Assembly (NCBI GenBank): GCA_023248415.1
Contig: JAHFEP010000024.1
Coordinates: forward strand, 9,318-21,276
Source of the DNA: Nitrospirota bacterium
GTDB taxonomy: Bacteria; Nitrospirota; CAKKRA01; 9FT-COMBO-42-15
Direction of reading: 5' to 3'
Length of the DNA: 11,959 bases
A program made the translations under genes and the position numbers. The notes beneath the pieces were generated by a model, which worked only from the letters and a program-made list of their open reading frames with translations, ran no database searches and was not told the DNA's origin. Every line of letters starts with the position of its first letter. Position 1 is the first letter of the stretch. Below are positions 4,149 to 11,959 of the stretch, piece after piece.

Positions 4149-6221
4149 ATGCCGGCAGATATAATCTTTGAAATAGGGACAGAGGAGATACCAGCAAGGT
4201 TCATTCCTCCAGCTCTGGAGAGGATGAAGGAGGACATCTCCCTGCTTTTAAATGAACAGGGCGTATCCTTTAAAACAGCAGAGGCTTATGGCACGCCAAG
4301 ACGCTTATTGCTTTATGTTAAGGATGCTGCAGATAAGCAGGCACAGAAGGCTGTTGAGGTTATGGGTCCTGCAAAGGCAGTTGCATACGATAAGGATGGC
4401 GCTCCAACAAAGGCTGCTATTGGTTTTGCAAAAGGTCAGGCTATAGATGTGAAAGACCTTCAAGTCAAAAAGACTGATAAGGGTGAGTATATCTGTGCAG
4501 TAAAGAGGGAAGGCGGCAAGGATACAGAAGGGCTTTTATCAGAGCTCCTTCCAAGATTCCTTCTAAAGATAGACTTCCCAAAGTCCATGTATTGGGATGA
4601 TAAGAAGGTTCGGTTTGCAAGGCCTATACGCTGGATGACTGCACTCTACGGCAATAAGCCAATAGTATTTGAGATTGCAAATGTTAAGAGCAATAATATG
4701 TCAAGGGGACACAGGTTCATGAGCCCTGGCGCATTTGTTGTAGATGGCATTGAATCATATCTAAATCAGATTGAAACAAGTTATGTAATAGTTGACCCTG
4801 CTAAAAGAAGGAAGATTATAATAGAGCAAATAGAGAAGATTGCAAAGGATAAAGGCGGGTGTGTATTAAAGGACGATGAGCTTATTGATACAGTAACATT
4901 TCTTGTGGAGTATCCTGTTGCAATATGCGGAAATTTTGACGAGAAGTATTTAGAGCTTCCTAAAGATATTCTGATAAATGCAATGAAGGAGCACCAGAAG
5001 TATTTTTCCATCATTGACAAAAACGGAAGCCTCATGCCCCATTTTATCTGTATTGCAAATACAAAGGCAAAAGACATGGATATTGTTAAAAGGGGGAATG
5101 AGCGGGTGCTGCGGGCAAGGCTTGATGACGCAAGTTTCTATTTTAAAGAGGACAGAAAAAAGGGCCTTGCTGACAGGACAAATGATTTAAAGGGTGTTGT
5201 GTTTCAGGAGCAGCTTGGCACACTCTATGATAAGGTGCAGAGGGATATCAGCTTAGTTGAATATCTCGCGCCGATTATTGATAAAGGCTCATTAGAGCAT
5301 GCAAAGAGGGCTGCGTATCTTTGCAAGTCTGACCTTTTATCAGGCGTTGTTGGCGAGTTTCCAAAATTGCAGGGGATAATAGGAATGGAGTATGCCTTAT
5401 TAGACGGGGAGAAGAAAGAGGCTGCTGATGCAATATATGAGCACTATCTTCCAAGATTTGCAGGCGATGAGCTGCCAAAGACAAACGGAGGGATAATATT
5501 AAGCATTGCAGATAAGATGGATAATATTTGTGGATACTTTGCAATTGGGTTGATACCAAGTGGTTCGCAGGACCCTTACGCCCTAAGGAGGCAGGGCTTA
5601 GGCGTTTTGCAGATACTCCTTTCAAAGAAGATTCATATATCATTAATAGGCCTTGTTGAAAGGGCGCTCTCTCTATTAAAGGATAAGGTTAAAAAGATAG
5701 ATGATGTGAAAAATGATGCCCTTGATTTTATAAGGCAGAGGATGGATAATCTCCTGACATCAGAAGGCCATAGATATGATATTGTTGATGCAGTGTTGTC
5801 TGCAAAGTTTGATGACCCCTATGACTGTATGCTGAGGATACAGTCATTCAGTAAGATAAAAGATGACCCATCCTTTGAGCCTTTGATGATTTCATTCAAA
5901 CGTGTGATAAATATTGTGCCAAAGGATTTTAAAGGCTCAGTTGATGAAAAGAACCTTAAAGAGCCTGCTGAGAAGGAGTTGTTTAAGGCATACATGGCTT
6001 TAAAGGCAGATATTTTACCATTGATTAAAGAATATAATTATGAATCAGCATTAAGAAAAATATCAGGATTAAAAAAGGAGGTGGATGCCTTTTTTGACAA
6101 GGTGCTTGTAATGGACAAGGATGAAAAGCTAAAGGGAAACCGTTTAGGGCTTTTAAAAGAAATTGGACTTTTATTTAATATCATAGCTGATTTTTCCAAA
6201 ATAGTTACAGATAAAAAATAA
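4149..6221 (+). CDS. glyS: Glycyl-tRNA synthetase beta subunit
   Basis: The 690-aa beta chain, the tRNA-recognition partner of GlyQ; length is normal for the family. The N-terminus ADIIFEIGTEEIPARFIPPA (3-22) is diagnostic. Other signatures are FPKSMYWDDKKVRFARPIRW (143-162), RGHRFMSPG (186-194), LPKDILINAMKEHQKYFS (270-287), RLDDASFYFKEDRK (324-337) and SGSQDPYALRRQ (471-482). Residues about 385-470 form the HD-like domain, and the C-terminal ~120 residues are the DALR-type anticodon-binding region. GGAG seven bases upstream of the ATG fits well. ppdK begins 17 bp after the stop. Confidence 0.98.
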   Translation: MPADIIFEIGTEEIPARFIPPALERMKEDISLLLNEQGVSFKTAEAYGTPRRLLLYVKDAADKQAQKAVEVMGPAKAVAYDKDGAPTKAAIGFAKGQAIDVKDLQVKKTDKGEYICAVKREGGKDTEGLLSELLPRFLLKIDFPKSMYWDDKKVRFARPIRWMTALYGNKPIVFEIANVKSNNMSRGHRFMSPGAFVVDGIESYLNQIETSYVIVDPAKRRKIIIEQIEKIAKDKGGCVLKDDELIDTVTFLVEYPVAICGNFDEKYLELPKDILINAMKEHQKYFSIIDKNGSLMPHFICIANTKAKDMDIVKRGNERVLRARLDDASFYFKEDRKKGLADRTNDLKGVVFQEQLGTLYDKVQRDISLVEYLAPIIDKGSLEHAKRAAYLCKSDLLSGVVGEFPKLQGIIGMEYALLDGEKKEAADAIYEHYLPRFAGDELPKTNGGIILSIADKMDNICGYFAIGLIPSGSQDPYALRRQGLGVLQILLSKKIHISLIGLVERALSLLKDKVKKIDDVKNDALDFIRQRMDNLLTSEGHRYDIVDAVLSAKFDDPYDCMLRIQSFSKIKDDPSFEPLMISFKRVINIVPKDFKGSVDEKNLKEPAEKELFKAYMALKADILPLIKEYNYESALRKISGLKKEVDAFFDKVLVMDKDEKLKGNRLGLLKEIGLLFNIIADFSKIVTDKK

Positions 6222-6238
6222 TTATAGGAGGATGCACG

Positions 6239-8935
6239 ATGACTGCTAAAAAACACATCTATTTCTTTGGTAATGGCAGGGCAGAGGGTAAAGGTGATAT
6301 GAAAGACCTCCTCGGCGGCAAAGGGGCAGGTCTTGCAGAGATGACAAACCTTGGTGTAAATGTCCCGCCGGGTTTTACGATTACAACAGAGGCATGTATA
6401 GAATACTTTAAAAATAACAAACAGTATCCCAAAGGGCTCTGGGACGGCGCTATTTCCAATCTCCGCAAAGTAGAAAAGGCAATGAATTCCAGATTCGGAG
6501 ACCCTGAAAATCCTCTATTAGTTTCTGTAAGGTCAGGCTCAAAATTTTCCATGCCCGGGATGATGGACACAGTATTGAATTTAGGATTGAATGATGCGAC
6601 TATCAAGGGCCTTGCAAGGAAATCCAGGAACGAGAGATTTGCCTATGACGCATACAGAAGATTTATTACCATGTTTGGCGATATTGTAATGGGCATAAAG
6701 AGGGCAAAATTTGAGGAGATACTTGAGGCAAAAAAGAGGGAGGTTGGCGCAAAGCACGATACAGACCTTGACCTGCTTGCATTAAAGGATATTGTTAACA
6801 GGTTTAAGGAGCTTGTTAAAAAGGAGAGCGGAAGGAATTTCCCAAGCGACCCATTTGAGCAGTTGAAGATGGCTATTGATGCGGTGTTTGATTCATGGCA
6901 TGGCGCAAGGTGCGTTACATACCGCAAGCTGAACAATATCCCTGACAATCTCGGCACTGCTGCAAATGTGGTTGCAATGGTTTTTGGAAATATGGGCAAT
7001 TCATCAGGCACAGGCGTTGCCTTTACAAGGAACCCGTCTACCGGCGAGAGGGCATTCTTCGGCGAGTTTTTATTAAATGCACAGGGTGAGGATGTTGTTG
7101 CAGGCATACGCACGCCTGTTCCAATAGCAGAATTAAAGAGGAACATACCAAAGGCATATAAAGACCTTGTAAATATCTACAAGAAGCTTGAGAAGCATTA
7201 CAAGGATATGCAGGATATAGAGTTTACCATTCAGGAAGGCAGGCTCTATATGCTCCAGACAAGGACAGGAAAGAGGACAGCAAGGGCAGCAGTAACAATA
7301 GCAGTGGACATGGTTAAGGAGGGTCTTATTGACAAGAAGACTGGAATAATGAGAATATCTCCTGACCAGATTGACCAGCTTCTGCATCCAATGATTGACC
7401 CAAAGACAAAGGTAAACAGGATTGCAAAGGGACTGCCTGCATCGCCAGGCGCAGCAGTTGGCAAGGTGGTTTTTACAGCAGAGGAAGCAGAGAAGATGGC
7501 ATCGCAGGGAGAAAAGGCTATATTAGTAAGGACAGAGACATCGCCAGAGGATATCGGCGGCATGCATGCAGCGCAGGGTATTTTAACATCACGCGGCGGC
7601 ATGACATCTCATGCAGCAGTTGTTGCAAGGGGCATGGGAAAGTGCTGTGTTGCCGGGTGCGGTGAGATAAATGTTAGTGAAAAGGAAAAGCACTTTACTG
7701 CAAATAACAGCATTGTAGTAAAAGAGGGAGACTATATTACACTCAACGGCTCAACAGGCGAGGTTATACTCGGCAAGGTAGATTTAGTTAAGCCGGAGCT
7801 TAGCAATGAGTTCAGGGTCTTAATGGGCTGGGTGGATGGTATCAGGCTGCTTGGCGTAAGGGCAAATGCAGATACGCCGAATGATGCCCGCGTTGCAAGG
7901 AGCTTTGGCGCAGAAGGCATCGGCCTGTGCCGCACAGAACACATGTTCTTTGAAGGAGACAGGATTAGGGCTGTAAGGGAGATGATTTTAGCAGAGGATA
8001 CAAATGGCAGGAAGAATGCGCTTGCCAAGCTCCTTCCAATGCAGAAGGGCGATTTCATCGGTATCTTTAAGGAGATGAAGAACCTGCCTGTTACAATAAG
8101 GCTCCTTGACCCGCCATTGCATGAGTTTCTGCCGCATACAGATGCAGAGCTTGAGGATTTATCAAGGGAGATGAATGTGCCTGTTGAAAGATTAAAGACA
8201 AAGAACAAAAGCCTTCATGAGTTTAACCCAATGCTCGGTCACAGGGGATGCAGGCTTGGCATAACATATCCGGAGATATACGAGATGCAGGTTCAGGCGA
8301 TATTTGAGGCTGCGTGCGAGCTTTCAAAAGAGGGATACAAGATTATTCCGGAGGTAATGATTCCTTTGGTTGGCCATGAAAAAGAGCTTGAGAAGATGAA
8401 GGCGCTTACAGATAAGACTGCAAAAGAGGTTATGGCAAAATACAACAAAAAGATAAACTACTTGGTTGGCACAATGATAGAGCTGCCGAGGGCTGCAATA
8501 GTCGCAGACAGGATTGCAAAGGATGCAGAGTTCTTCTCCTTTGGCACAAATGACCTGACACAGACAACCTTTGGATTGAGCAGGGATGATTCAGGAAGAT
8601 TTCTGCCCTTCTATGTTGAGCAGGGTATATTGGATAATGACCCTTTTGTTGCAATTGATCAGGATGGTGTTGGCGAGATGATGAAGATGGGTGTTGAGAA
8701 AGGAAAAACAACAAGGCCAGATTTAAAGGTTGGCATCTGCGGCGAGCACGGCGGAGAGCCGAGCTCAGTTGAATTCTGCCACAAGATTGGGCTTGATTAT
8801 GTAAGCTGTTCGCCATACCGCGTGCCTCTTGCAAGGCTTGCTGCTGCTCAGGCAGTGATAAAGGAAGAAAAGGAAAAGGGCAAGGCTAAGGTCAAGACTA
8901 AGGCTAAGGTTAAGGGAAAGAAGAGAGGAAAATAA
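6239..8935 (+). CDS. ppdK: Pyruvate, phosphate dikinase
   Basis: An 898-aa PPDK (EC 2.7.9.1), interconverting pyruvate + ATP + Pi with phosphoenolpyruvate + AMP + PPi; in anaerobes it can run in the glycolytic or gluconeogenic direction. The domain order is intact. The N-terminal ATP-grasp nucleotide-binding domain has GGKGAGLAEM (26-35) and VSVRSGSKFSMPGMMDT (95-111). The central phosphohistidine domain has TSRGGMTSHAA with catalytic H458. The C-terminal TIM-barrel PEP domain has GLCRTEHMF (562-570, R565), RLLDPPLHEF (621-630), MIELPRA (746-752, E748), FGTNDLTQ (768-775, N771) and GICGEHGGE (832-840, C834), all counterparts of known active-site residues. AGGAGG lies seven bases before the ATG. 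The last ~23 residues are a lysine-rich low-complexity tail (KAKVKTKAKVKGKKRGK) encoded by near-tandem AAGGCT/AAGGTC hexamers, beyond the usual family end. Confidence 0.98.
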   Translation: MTAKKHIYFFGNGRAEGKGDMKDLLGGKGAGLAEMTNLGVNVPPGFTITTEACIEYFKNNKQYPKGLWDGAISNLRKVEKAMNSRFGDPENPLLVSVRSGSKFSMPGMMDTVLNLGLNDATIKGLARKSRNERFAYDAYRRFITMFGDIVMGIKRAKFEEILEAKKREVGAKHDTDLDLLALKDIVNRFKELVKKESGRNFPSDPFEQLKMAIDAVFDSWHGARCVTYRKLNNIPDNLGTAANVVAMVFGNMGNSSGTGVAFTRNPSTGERAFFGEFLLNAQGEDVVAGIRTPVPIAELKRNIPKAYKDLVNIYKKLEKHYKDMQDIEFTIQEGRLYMLQTRTGKRTARAAVTIAVDMVKEGLIDKKTGIMRISPDQIDQLLHPMIDPKTKVNRIAKGLPASPGAAVGKVVFTAEEAEKMASQGEKAILVRTETSPEDIGGMHAAQGILTSRGGMTSHAAVVARGMGKCCVAGCGEINVSEKEKHFTANNSIVVKEGDYITLNGSTGEVILGKVDLVKPELSNEFRVLMGWVDGIRLLGVRANADTPNDARVARSFGAEGIGLCRTEHMFFEGDRIRAVREMILAEDTNGRKNALAKLLPMQKGDFIGIFKEMKNLPVTIRLLDPPLHEFLPHTDAELEDLSREMNVPVERLKTKNKSLHEFNPMLGHRGCRLGITYPEIYEMQVQAIFEAACELSKEGYKIIPEVMIPLVGHEKELEKMKALTDKTAKEVMAKYNKKINYLVGTMIELPRAAIVADRIAKDAEFFSFGTNDLTQTTFGLSRDDSGRFLPFYVEQGILDNDPFVAIDQDGVGEMMKMGVEKGKTTRPDLKVGICGEHGGEPSSVEFCHKIGLDYVSCSPYRVPLARLAAAQAVIKEEKEKGKAKVKTKAKVKGKKRGK

Positions 8936-8940
8936 TTAAG

Positions 8941-9021
8941 GTAGGGGCAGACCTTGTGTCTGCCCTTACTCATCACGCATTACACATTACGAATATTAGA
9001 TTGCTTCGCTTCGCTCGCAAT
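8941..9021. repeat. Composite palindromic intergenic repeat
   Basis: Three parts lie in tandem between ppdK and the UPF0114 gene. A perfect hairpin GGGCAGAC-CTTGT-GTCTGCCC (8945-8965) has outer GTA/TAC pairing with small mismatches. A CAT-T/C-AC-rich segment (about 8971-8990) follows. Then comes ATTGC...GCAAT (9000-9021) around a TTCGCTTCGCT core. Each resembles dispersed repeats I recall from environmental bacterial genomes. The first hairpin may also end ppdK transcription, but no T-run follows. Confidence 0.6.
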
Positions 9022-9056
9022 GACAATTATTAAAATAGAGGAAGTAAATAAACTAT

Positions 9057-9533
9057 ATGCGTTTCTTTCTTGAAAAAGGAAAATATGCAGTTCTCCTCGC
9101 TGTAATCTCCACCTTTGCTGCATCCATTGCCACCTTTATATGGGCAACAATCAGGATGATGCACAATGTGTATGATATGTTCAGGGCAGCAAGTGAGGCG
9201 CACTTTGCAGTATCAGTTGCACCACACATGGTGGCAGTAATTGATTCCTATATACTTGCTGTTATCTTATATATCTTTTCCATAGCCATGTATGAACTAT
9301 TTATCGGCAAACTTACGCTTCCAGAATGGCTTATCATAAAAGACCTTGATGATTTAAAAAAGAAGCTCTCCAGTGTAATTGTCTTAATGCTTGCAGTTAC
9401 ATTTCTTGAACATTTGGTAAAATGGGAGAAGCCTCAGGATACATTGATGTTTGCTGTTGCAATTACAGTTGTAATCTTTGGCCTTATCTTTTACATGAAG
9501 CTCAAGGAGAAGAAGGGGGAAGATGAAAAATGA
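9057..9533 (+). CDS. UPF0114/YqhA-like four-helix membrane protein
   Basis: A 158-aa inner-membrane protein with four predicted transmembrane segments: about 10-33, 57-83, 104-122 and 128-147. Between the second and third segments it has LYIFSIAMYELFIGKL...PEWLIIKDLDDLKKKLSSVIVLMLAV, close to the signature of the UPF0114 (YqhA) family, whose function I do not know to be established. The C-terminus is a charged, probably cytoplasmic tail (KLKEKKGEDEK). The Shine-Dalgarno-like GAGG at 9038-9041 is 15 bases from the ATG, so initiation may be weak. The gene overlaps ribD by 11 nt, so the two are almost certainly co-transcribed, though no functional link to riboflavin is evident. Confidence 0.85.
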   Translation: MRFFLEKGKYAVLLAVISTFAASIATFIWATIRMMHNVYDMFRAASEAHFAVSVAPHMVAVIDSYILAVILYIFSIAMYELFIGKLTLPEWLIIKDLDDLKKKLSSVIVLMLAVTFLEHLVKWEKPQDTLMFAVAITVVIFGLIFYMKLKEKKGEDEK

Positions 9534-10632
9534 CGAATATTATATGAGGCTCTGCCTTTCCCTTGCAAAAAAGGGCAAGGGAAGGACAAGCCCGAATCCA
9601 ATAGTCGGAGCAGTTGTAGTTAAGAATGACAGGATTATTGGAAAGGGCTATCACAAAAAGGCAGGCCTGCCTCATGCAGAGGCAATTGCAATATCAAAAG
9701 CAGGCTCAGATGCAGAAGACGCAACACTCTATATTAATCTTGAGCCATGCTGCCATTCAAATAAAAAGACCCCTCCGTGCACAAAAAAAATCATAGAAAG
9801 CAAAATTAAAAAAGTAGTAATCGGTATGATTGACCCAAATCCACTTGTATCTGGAAAAGGTATTGAGGAGCTTATTGCCTCTAATATAGAGGTCAAGACA
9901 GGTGTCATGGAACATGAGGCAAAGAAACTTAATGAGACTTTTATAAAATACATTACAACTAAAACCCCATTTGTTATCTTAAAGATTGCCTCAAGTCTTG
10001 ACGGCAAGATTGCAACAAACACAGGCGAATCAAAATGGATTACAGGCGAGACCGCAAGGAAATATGCCCATAAGTTGAGGGATGAGAATGATGCAGTATT
10101 AGTTGGCATCGGCACTATATTAAGGGACAACCCAAGCCTTACAACGCGGTTAAAGAACAAAAAAGGCAAAGACCCAATCAGGGTTGTTATTGACAGCAAC
10201 CTGCGAATAGGTCTGTTATCAAAAATCCTTATACAAAAATCTGATGCAAAAACCATCATAGCCACATCAAAGACTGCTTCTAAAAATAAAATTGATAAGA
10301 TAAAGAAGACAGGCGCAGAGATAATATTATTAAAAACAAAAAACGTAGGAATGCCTCTTGCTGAGCTAATGAGAGAATTAGGAAAGCAGGGCATTACAAG
10401 CCTGATGATAGAAGGCGGCTCAGAAATCGCTGCCTCTGCCTTAAAAGAGGGTATAGTTGATAAGGTGATATTTTTCATCGCCACAAAAATAATCACCGGC
10501 AGAAATGCAAAGCCCTCCATAGGCGGCGATGGCATTATGAAGCTCGAAGACGCACTTATGCTGAAAGATGTTTCAGTAAAAGGGGTAGGGGAGGATATAA
10601 TGGTGGAGGGGTATCTTAGGCAGCAGGGATGA
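9523..10632 (+). CDS. ribD: Bifunctional riboflavin deaminase/reductase RibD
   Basis: A 369-aa protein catalysing two successive steps of riboflavin synthesis: deamination of diaminohydroxyphosphoribosylaminopyrimidine (EC 3.5.4.26), then NADPH-dependent reduction of the ribosyl group (EC 1.1.1.193). The N-terminal deaminase (1-145) has MRLCLSLAKKGKGRTSPNPIVGAV at the start, the zinc/catalytic H51-A-E53, and C76-C-H-S-N-K-K-T-P-P-C86; this has one residue more than the E. coli-type EPCxHxGxTPPC loop. The C-terminal reductase (148-365) has ILKIASSLDGKIAT, SKWITG, D-AVLVGIGT-ILRDNPSLTTR and MIEGGSEIAASAL. Length and order are normal. The start lies inside the end of the UPF0114 gene, with a GGGGGA-rich ribosome binding site. 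No FMN riboswitch is visible, and other rib genes are not in the window. Confidence 0.96.
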   Translation: MKNDEYYMRLCLSLAKKGKGRTSPNPIVGAVVVKNDRIIGKGYHKKAGLPHAEAIAISKAGSDAEDATLYINLEPCCHSNKKTPPCTKKIIESKIKKVVIGMIDPNPLVSGKGIEELIASNIEVKTGVMEHEAKKLNETFIKYITTKTPFVILKIASSLDGKIATNTGESKWITGETARKYAHKLRDENDAVLVGIGTILRDNPSLTTRLKNKKGKDPIRVVIDSNLRIGLLSKILIQKSDAKTIIATSKTASKNKIDKIKKTGAEIILLKTKNVGMPLAELMRELGKQGITSLMIEGGSEIAASALKEGIVDKVIFFIATKIITGRNAKPSIGGDGIMKLEDALMLKDVSVKGVGEDIMVEGYLRQQG

Positions 10633-10661
10633 CAAAATTATAAGTGGGCTTTCAATTAAAA

Positions 10662-11828
10662 ATGGATGTGGTTATCATAGGCGCTGGCGCATCAGGCTTA
10701 ATGTGCGGCATTGAGGCTGGCAAGCGCAACCGTTCAGTTCTCATTATAGACCATGCCAGACAACCTGGCGAGAAGATCCGTATCTCAGGGGGCGGGCACT
10801 GCAACTTTACCAATATCAATTTACATTATGAAAATTATCATTCTTCCAACCCTCACTTCTGTAAATCAGCCATTGCTTGTTATACTCCATACAGTTTTAT
10901 TTATCTGCTCAATAAGCATAGCATTAACTACTATGAAAAAGAAAACGGGCAGATGTTTTGTAAAAATAGCTCTACTGAAATAATAAAGATGCTTAAGCAA
11001 GAGTGTAATAAAACTGGCGCTCAGATGCTTTTAAATTGCAGGATTGAGGAGATAAAACTCATTAAGGAGCATTGTTTTCAAATAAAAACGAGTTTGGGAG
11101 AAATTAAATCAGAATCACTTGTTATTGCCACTGGAGGTTTGTCCTATCCGGCATTAGGGGCAACAGATATTGGGCACAGAATAGCAAAGCAATTTGCTCT
11201 TGCAGTTATTCCGCCACGGCCAGCGCTTGTTCCTTTAACATTCAACTCCGGCGACATCAGATTATTCAGGGAACTGAGCGGCATCTCAATTGATTCAATA
11301 GTAAGCTGCAATAAAAAGCATTTTCGTGGAAACATTCTTTTTACCCACAGGGGACTGAGCGGACCGGCTATTCTGAATATATCCCTGTACTGGAAGATTG
11401 GCGACAATATTAGCATAAACTTATTGCCGGATTCAGACATCCACGAAATATTTATGACTAAAAGGCAAAACAAAATAAAATTGAGCAATCTCTTATCCCA
11501 ATATTTTCCTGACCGTTTTAGCCGCACCTTCTGTAATGCCTACACAGAATCTAAACCGCTTAATCAGTATACAGAAAAGGAACTGCAAAATATTGCACAC
11601 CATATCCATAACTGGAAGATACAGCCTTCCGGAACCGAAGGTTTTAAAAAGGCTGAGGTTACGCTTGGCGGAATTGATACAAAAGAATTATCCTCCAAGA
11701 CAATGGAGTCTAAGCAAGTCCCCGGCCTCTATTTTACAGGCGAGGTTGTTGATGTAACAGGCCAGTTAGGCGGATACAATCTTCACTGGGCATGGGCATC
11801 CGGTTATGCAGCTGGGCAGTATGTATAA
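10662..11828 (+). CDS. HI0933/BaiN-like NAD(P)/FAD-dependent oxidoreductase
   Basis: A 388-aa flavoprotein. The N-terminal dinucleotide-binding fold MDVVIIGAGASG (G7-x-G9-x-x-G12) is followed by the family signature GEKIRISGGGHCNFTN (36-51). A central VIATGGLSYPALGATDIG precedes the C-terminal GLYFTGEVVDVTGQLGGYNL...WASGYAAGQYV, which completes the FAD site. This matches the HI0933/BaiN family of about 390-420 residues, most of whose members lack a defined substrate. I start it at the ATG 10662 because the family begins directly with the nucleotide-binding strand; an in-frame GTG at 10644 would add MGFQLK and neither start has a strong ribosome binding site. It follows ribD by 29 bp and is probably in the same operon. 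Pairing of a flavoenzyme with ribD is suggestive but may be coincidental. Confidence 0.92.
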   Translation: MDVVIIGAGASGLMCGIEAGKRNRSVLIIDHARQPGEKIRISGGGHCNFTNINLHYENYHSSNPHFCKSAIACYTPYSFIYLLNKHSINYYEKENGQMFCKNSSTEIIKMLKQECNKTGAQMLLNCRIEEIKLIKEHCFQIKTSLGEIKSESLVIATGGLSYPALGATDIGHRIAKQFALAVIPPRPALVPLTFNSGDIRLFRELSGISIDSIVSCNKKHFRGNILFTHRGLSGPAILNISLYWKIGDNISINLLPDSDIHEIFMTKRQNKIKLSNLLSQYFPDRFSRTFCNAYTESKPLNQYTEKELQNIAHHIHNWKIQPSGTEGFKKAEVTLGGIDTKELSSKTMESKQVPGLYFTGEVVDVTGQLGGYNLHWAWASGYAAGQYV

Positions 11829-11959
11829 AAGATTGAATTTTTCATATCCTGCAGGAGCCGAAGAGTCAGCTATTAGTTTTTCTTGTAATGGTATGAGACT
11901 GAAAGGGTGGTAGAGATAATGAGGGCAAATGTCAATAGGCAAGTCTGACTACATTATTT

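Noticed and set aside
8936..9056. FMN riboswitch for the ribD operon
   Set aside because: The region is a composite of short palindromic repeats; I see none of the conserved FMN-element helices.
9729..10535. 268-codon minus-strand open frame opposite ribD
   Set aside because: ribD on the plus strand has complete family motifs across this span; the antisense frame is a shadow caused by codon bias.

Overview
The window looks like a bacterial chromosome of modest GC content with strong AGA/AGG arginine codon preference in its housekeeping genes. The glyQ-glyS-ppdK order and the style of the short intergenic repeats suggest a Nitrospirota-like or deltaproteobacteria-like lineage. That assignment is an inference; there is no rRNA or marker gene that settles it.

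Left third (1-3128), accessory DNA. A minus-strand two-gene unit, DUF4258 then DUF2283, resembles a toxin-antitoxin pair. It has its own sigma70-like promoter (648-676) and a terminator-like structure (118-172). It sits between two diverged copies of an ~85-bp repeat (98-184 and 721-804); the right copy also seems to keep the decayed 3' end of a second DUF2283-like gene. Next comes a tandem 38-bp repeat (890-968), probably a mobile-element relic. It is followed by a plus-strand two-gene cassette: a 173-aa protein with a nitrile-hydratase-type (NHLP-like) leader region (1154-1675), and 11 bp later a radical SAM enzyme with extra C-terminal cysteines (1687-2715). I read this as a small RiPP-type system (peptide substrate plus radical SAM maturase) with no protease, transporter or regulator in view. 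Its arginine codon use differs clearly from the neighbours. Downstream lie a hairpin and a 25-codon fragment resembling the C-terminal helix-turn-helix of a REP-associated transposase (2854-2931, minus). Mobile-element debris therefore appears on both sides of the cassette.

Middle (3129-8935), core metabolism. A near-consensus promoter (TTGACA, 17 bp, TAATAT) precedes glyQ and glyS, the two subunits of the alpha2beta2-type glycyl-tRNA synthetase. They are separated by a strong double-hairpin intergenic repeat. ppdK (pyruvate phosphate dikinase) follows 17 bp after glyS with an ideal ribosome binding site, and ends in a lysine-rich tail.

Right (8936-11959). After a composite palindromic repeat come a four-helix membrane protein of the UPF0114/YqhA type, ribD (bifunctional riboflavin deaminase/reductase, overlapping the previous gene by 11 nt) and an HI0933/BaiN-like flavoprotein. 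All are on the plus strand and closely spaced, so probably one operon. I see no gene in the last 131 bases (11829-11959).

The most interesting part is 1033-2715, the radical SAM/leader-peptide cassette.
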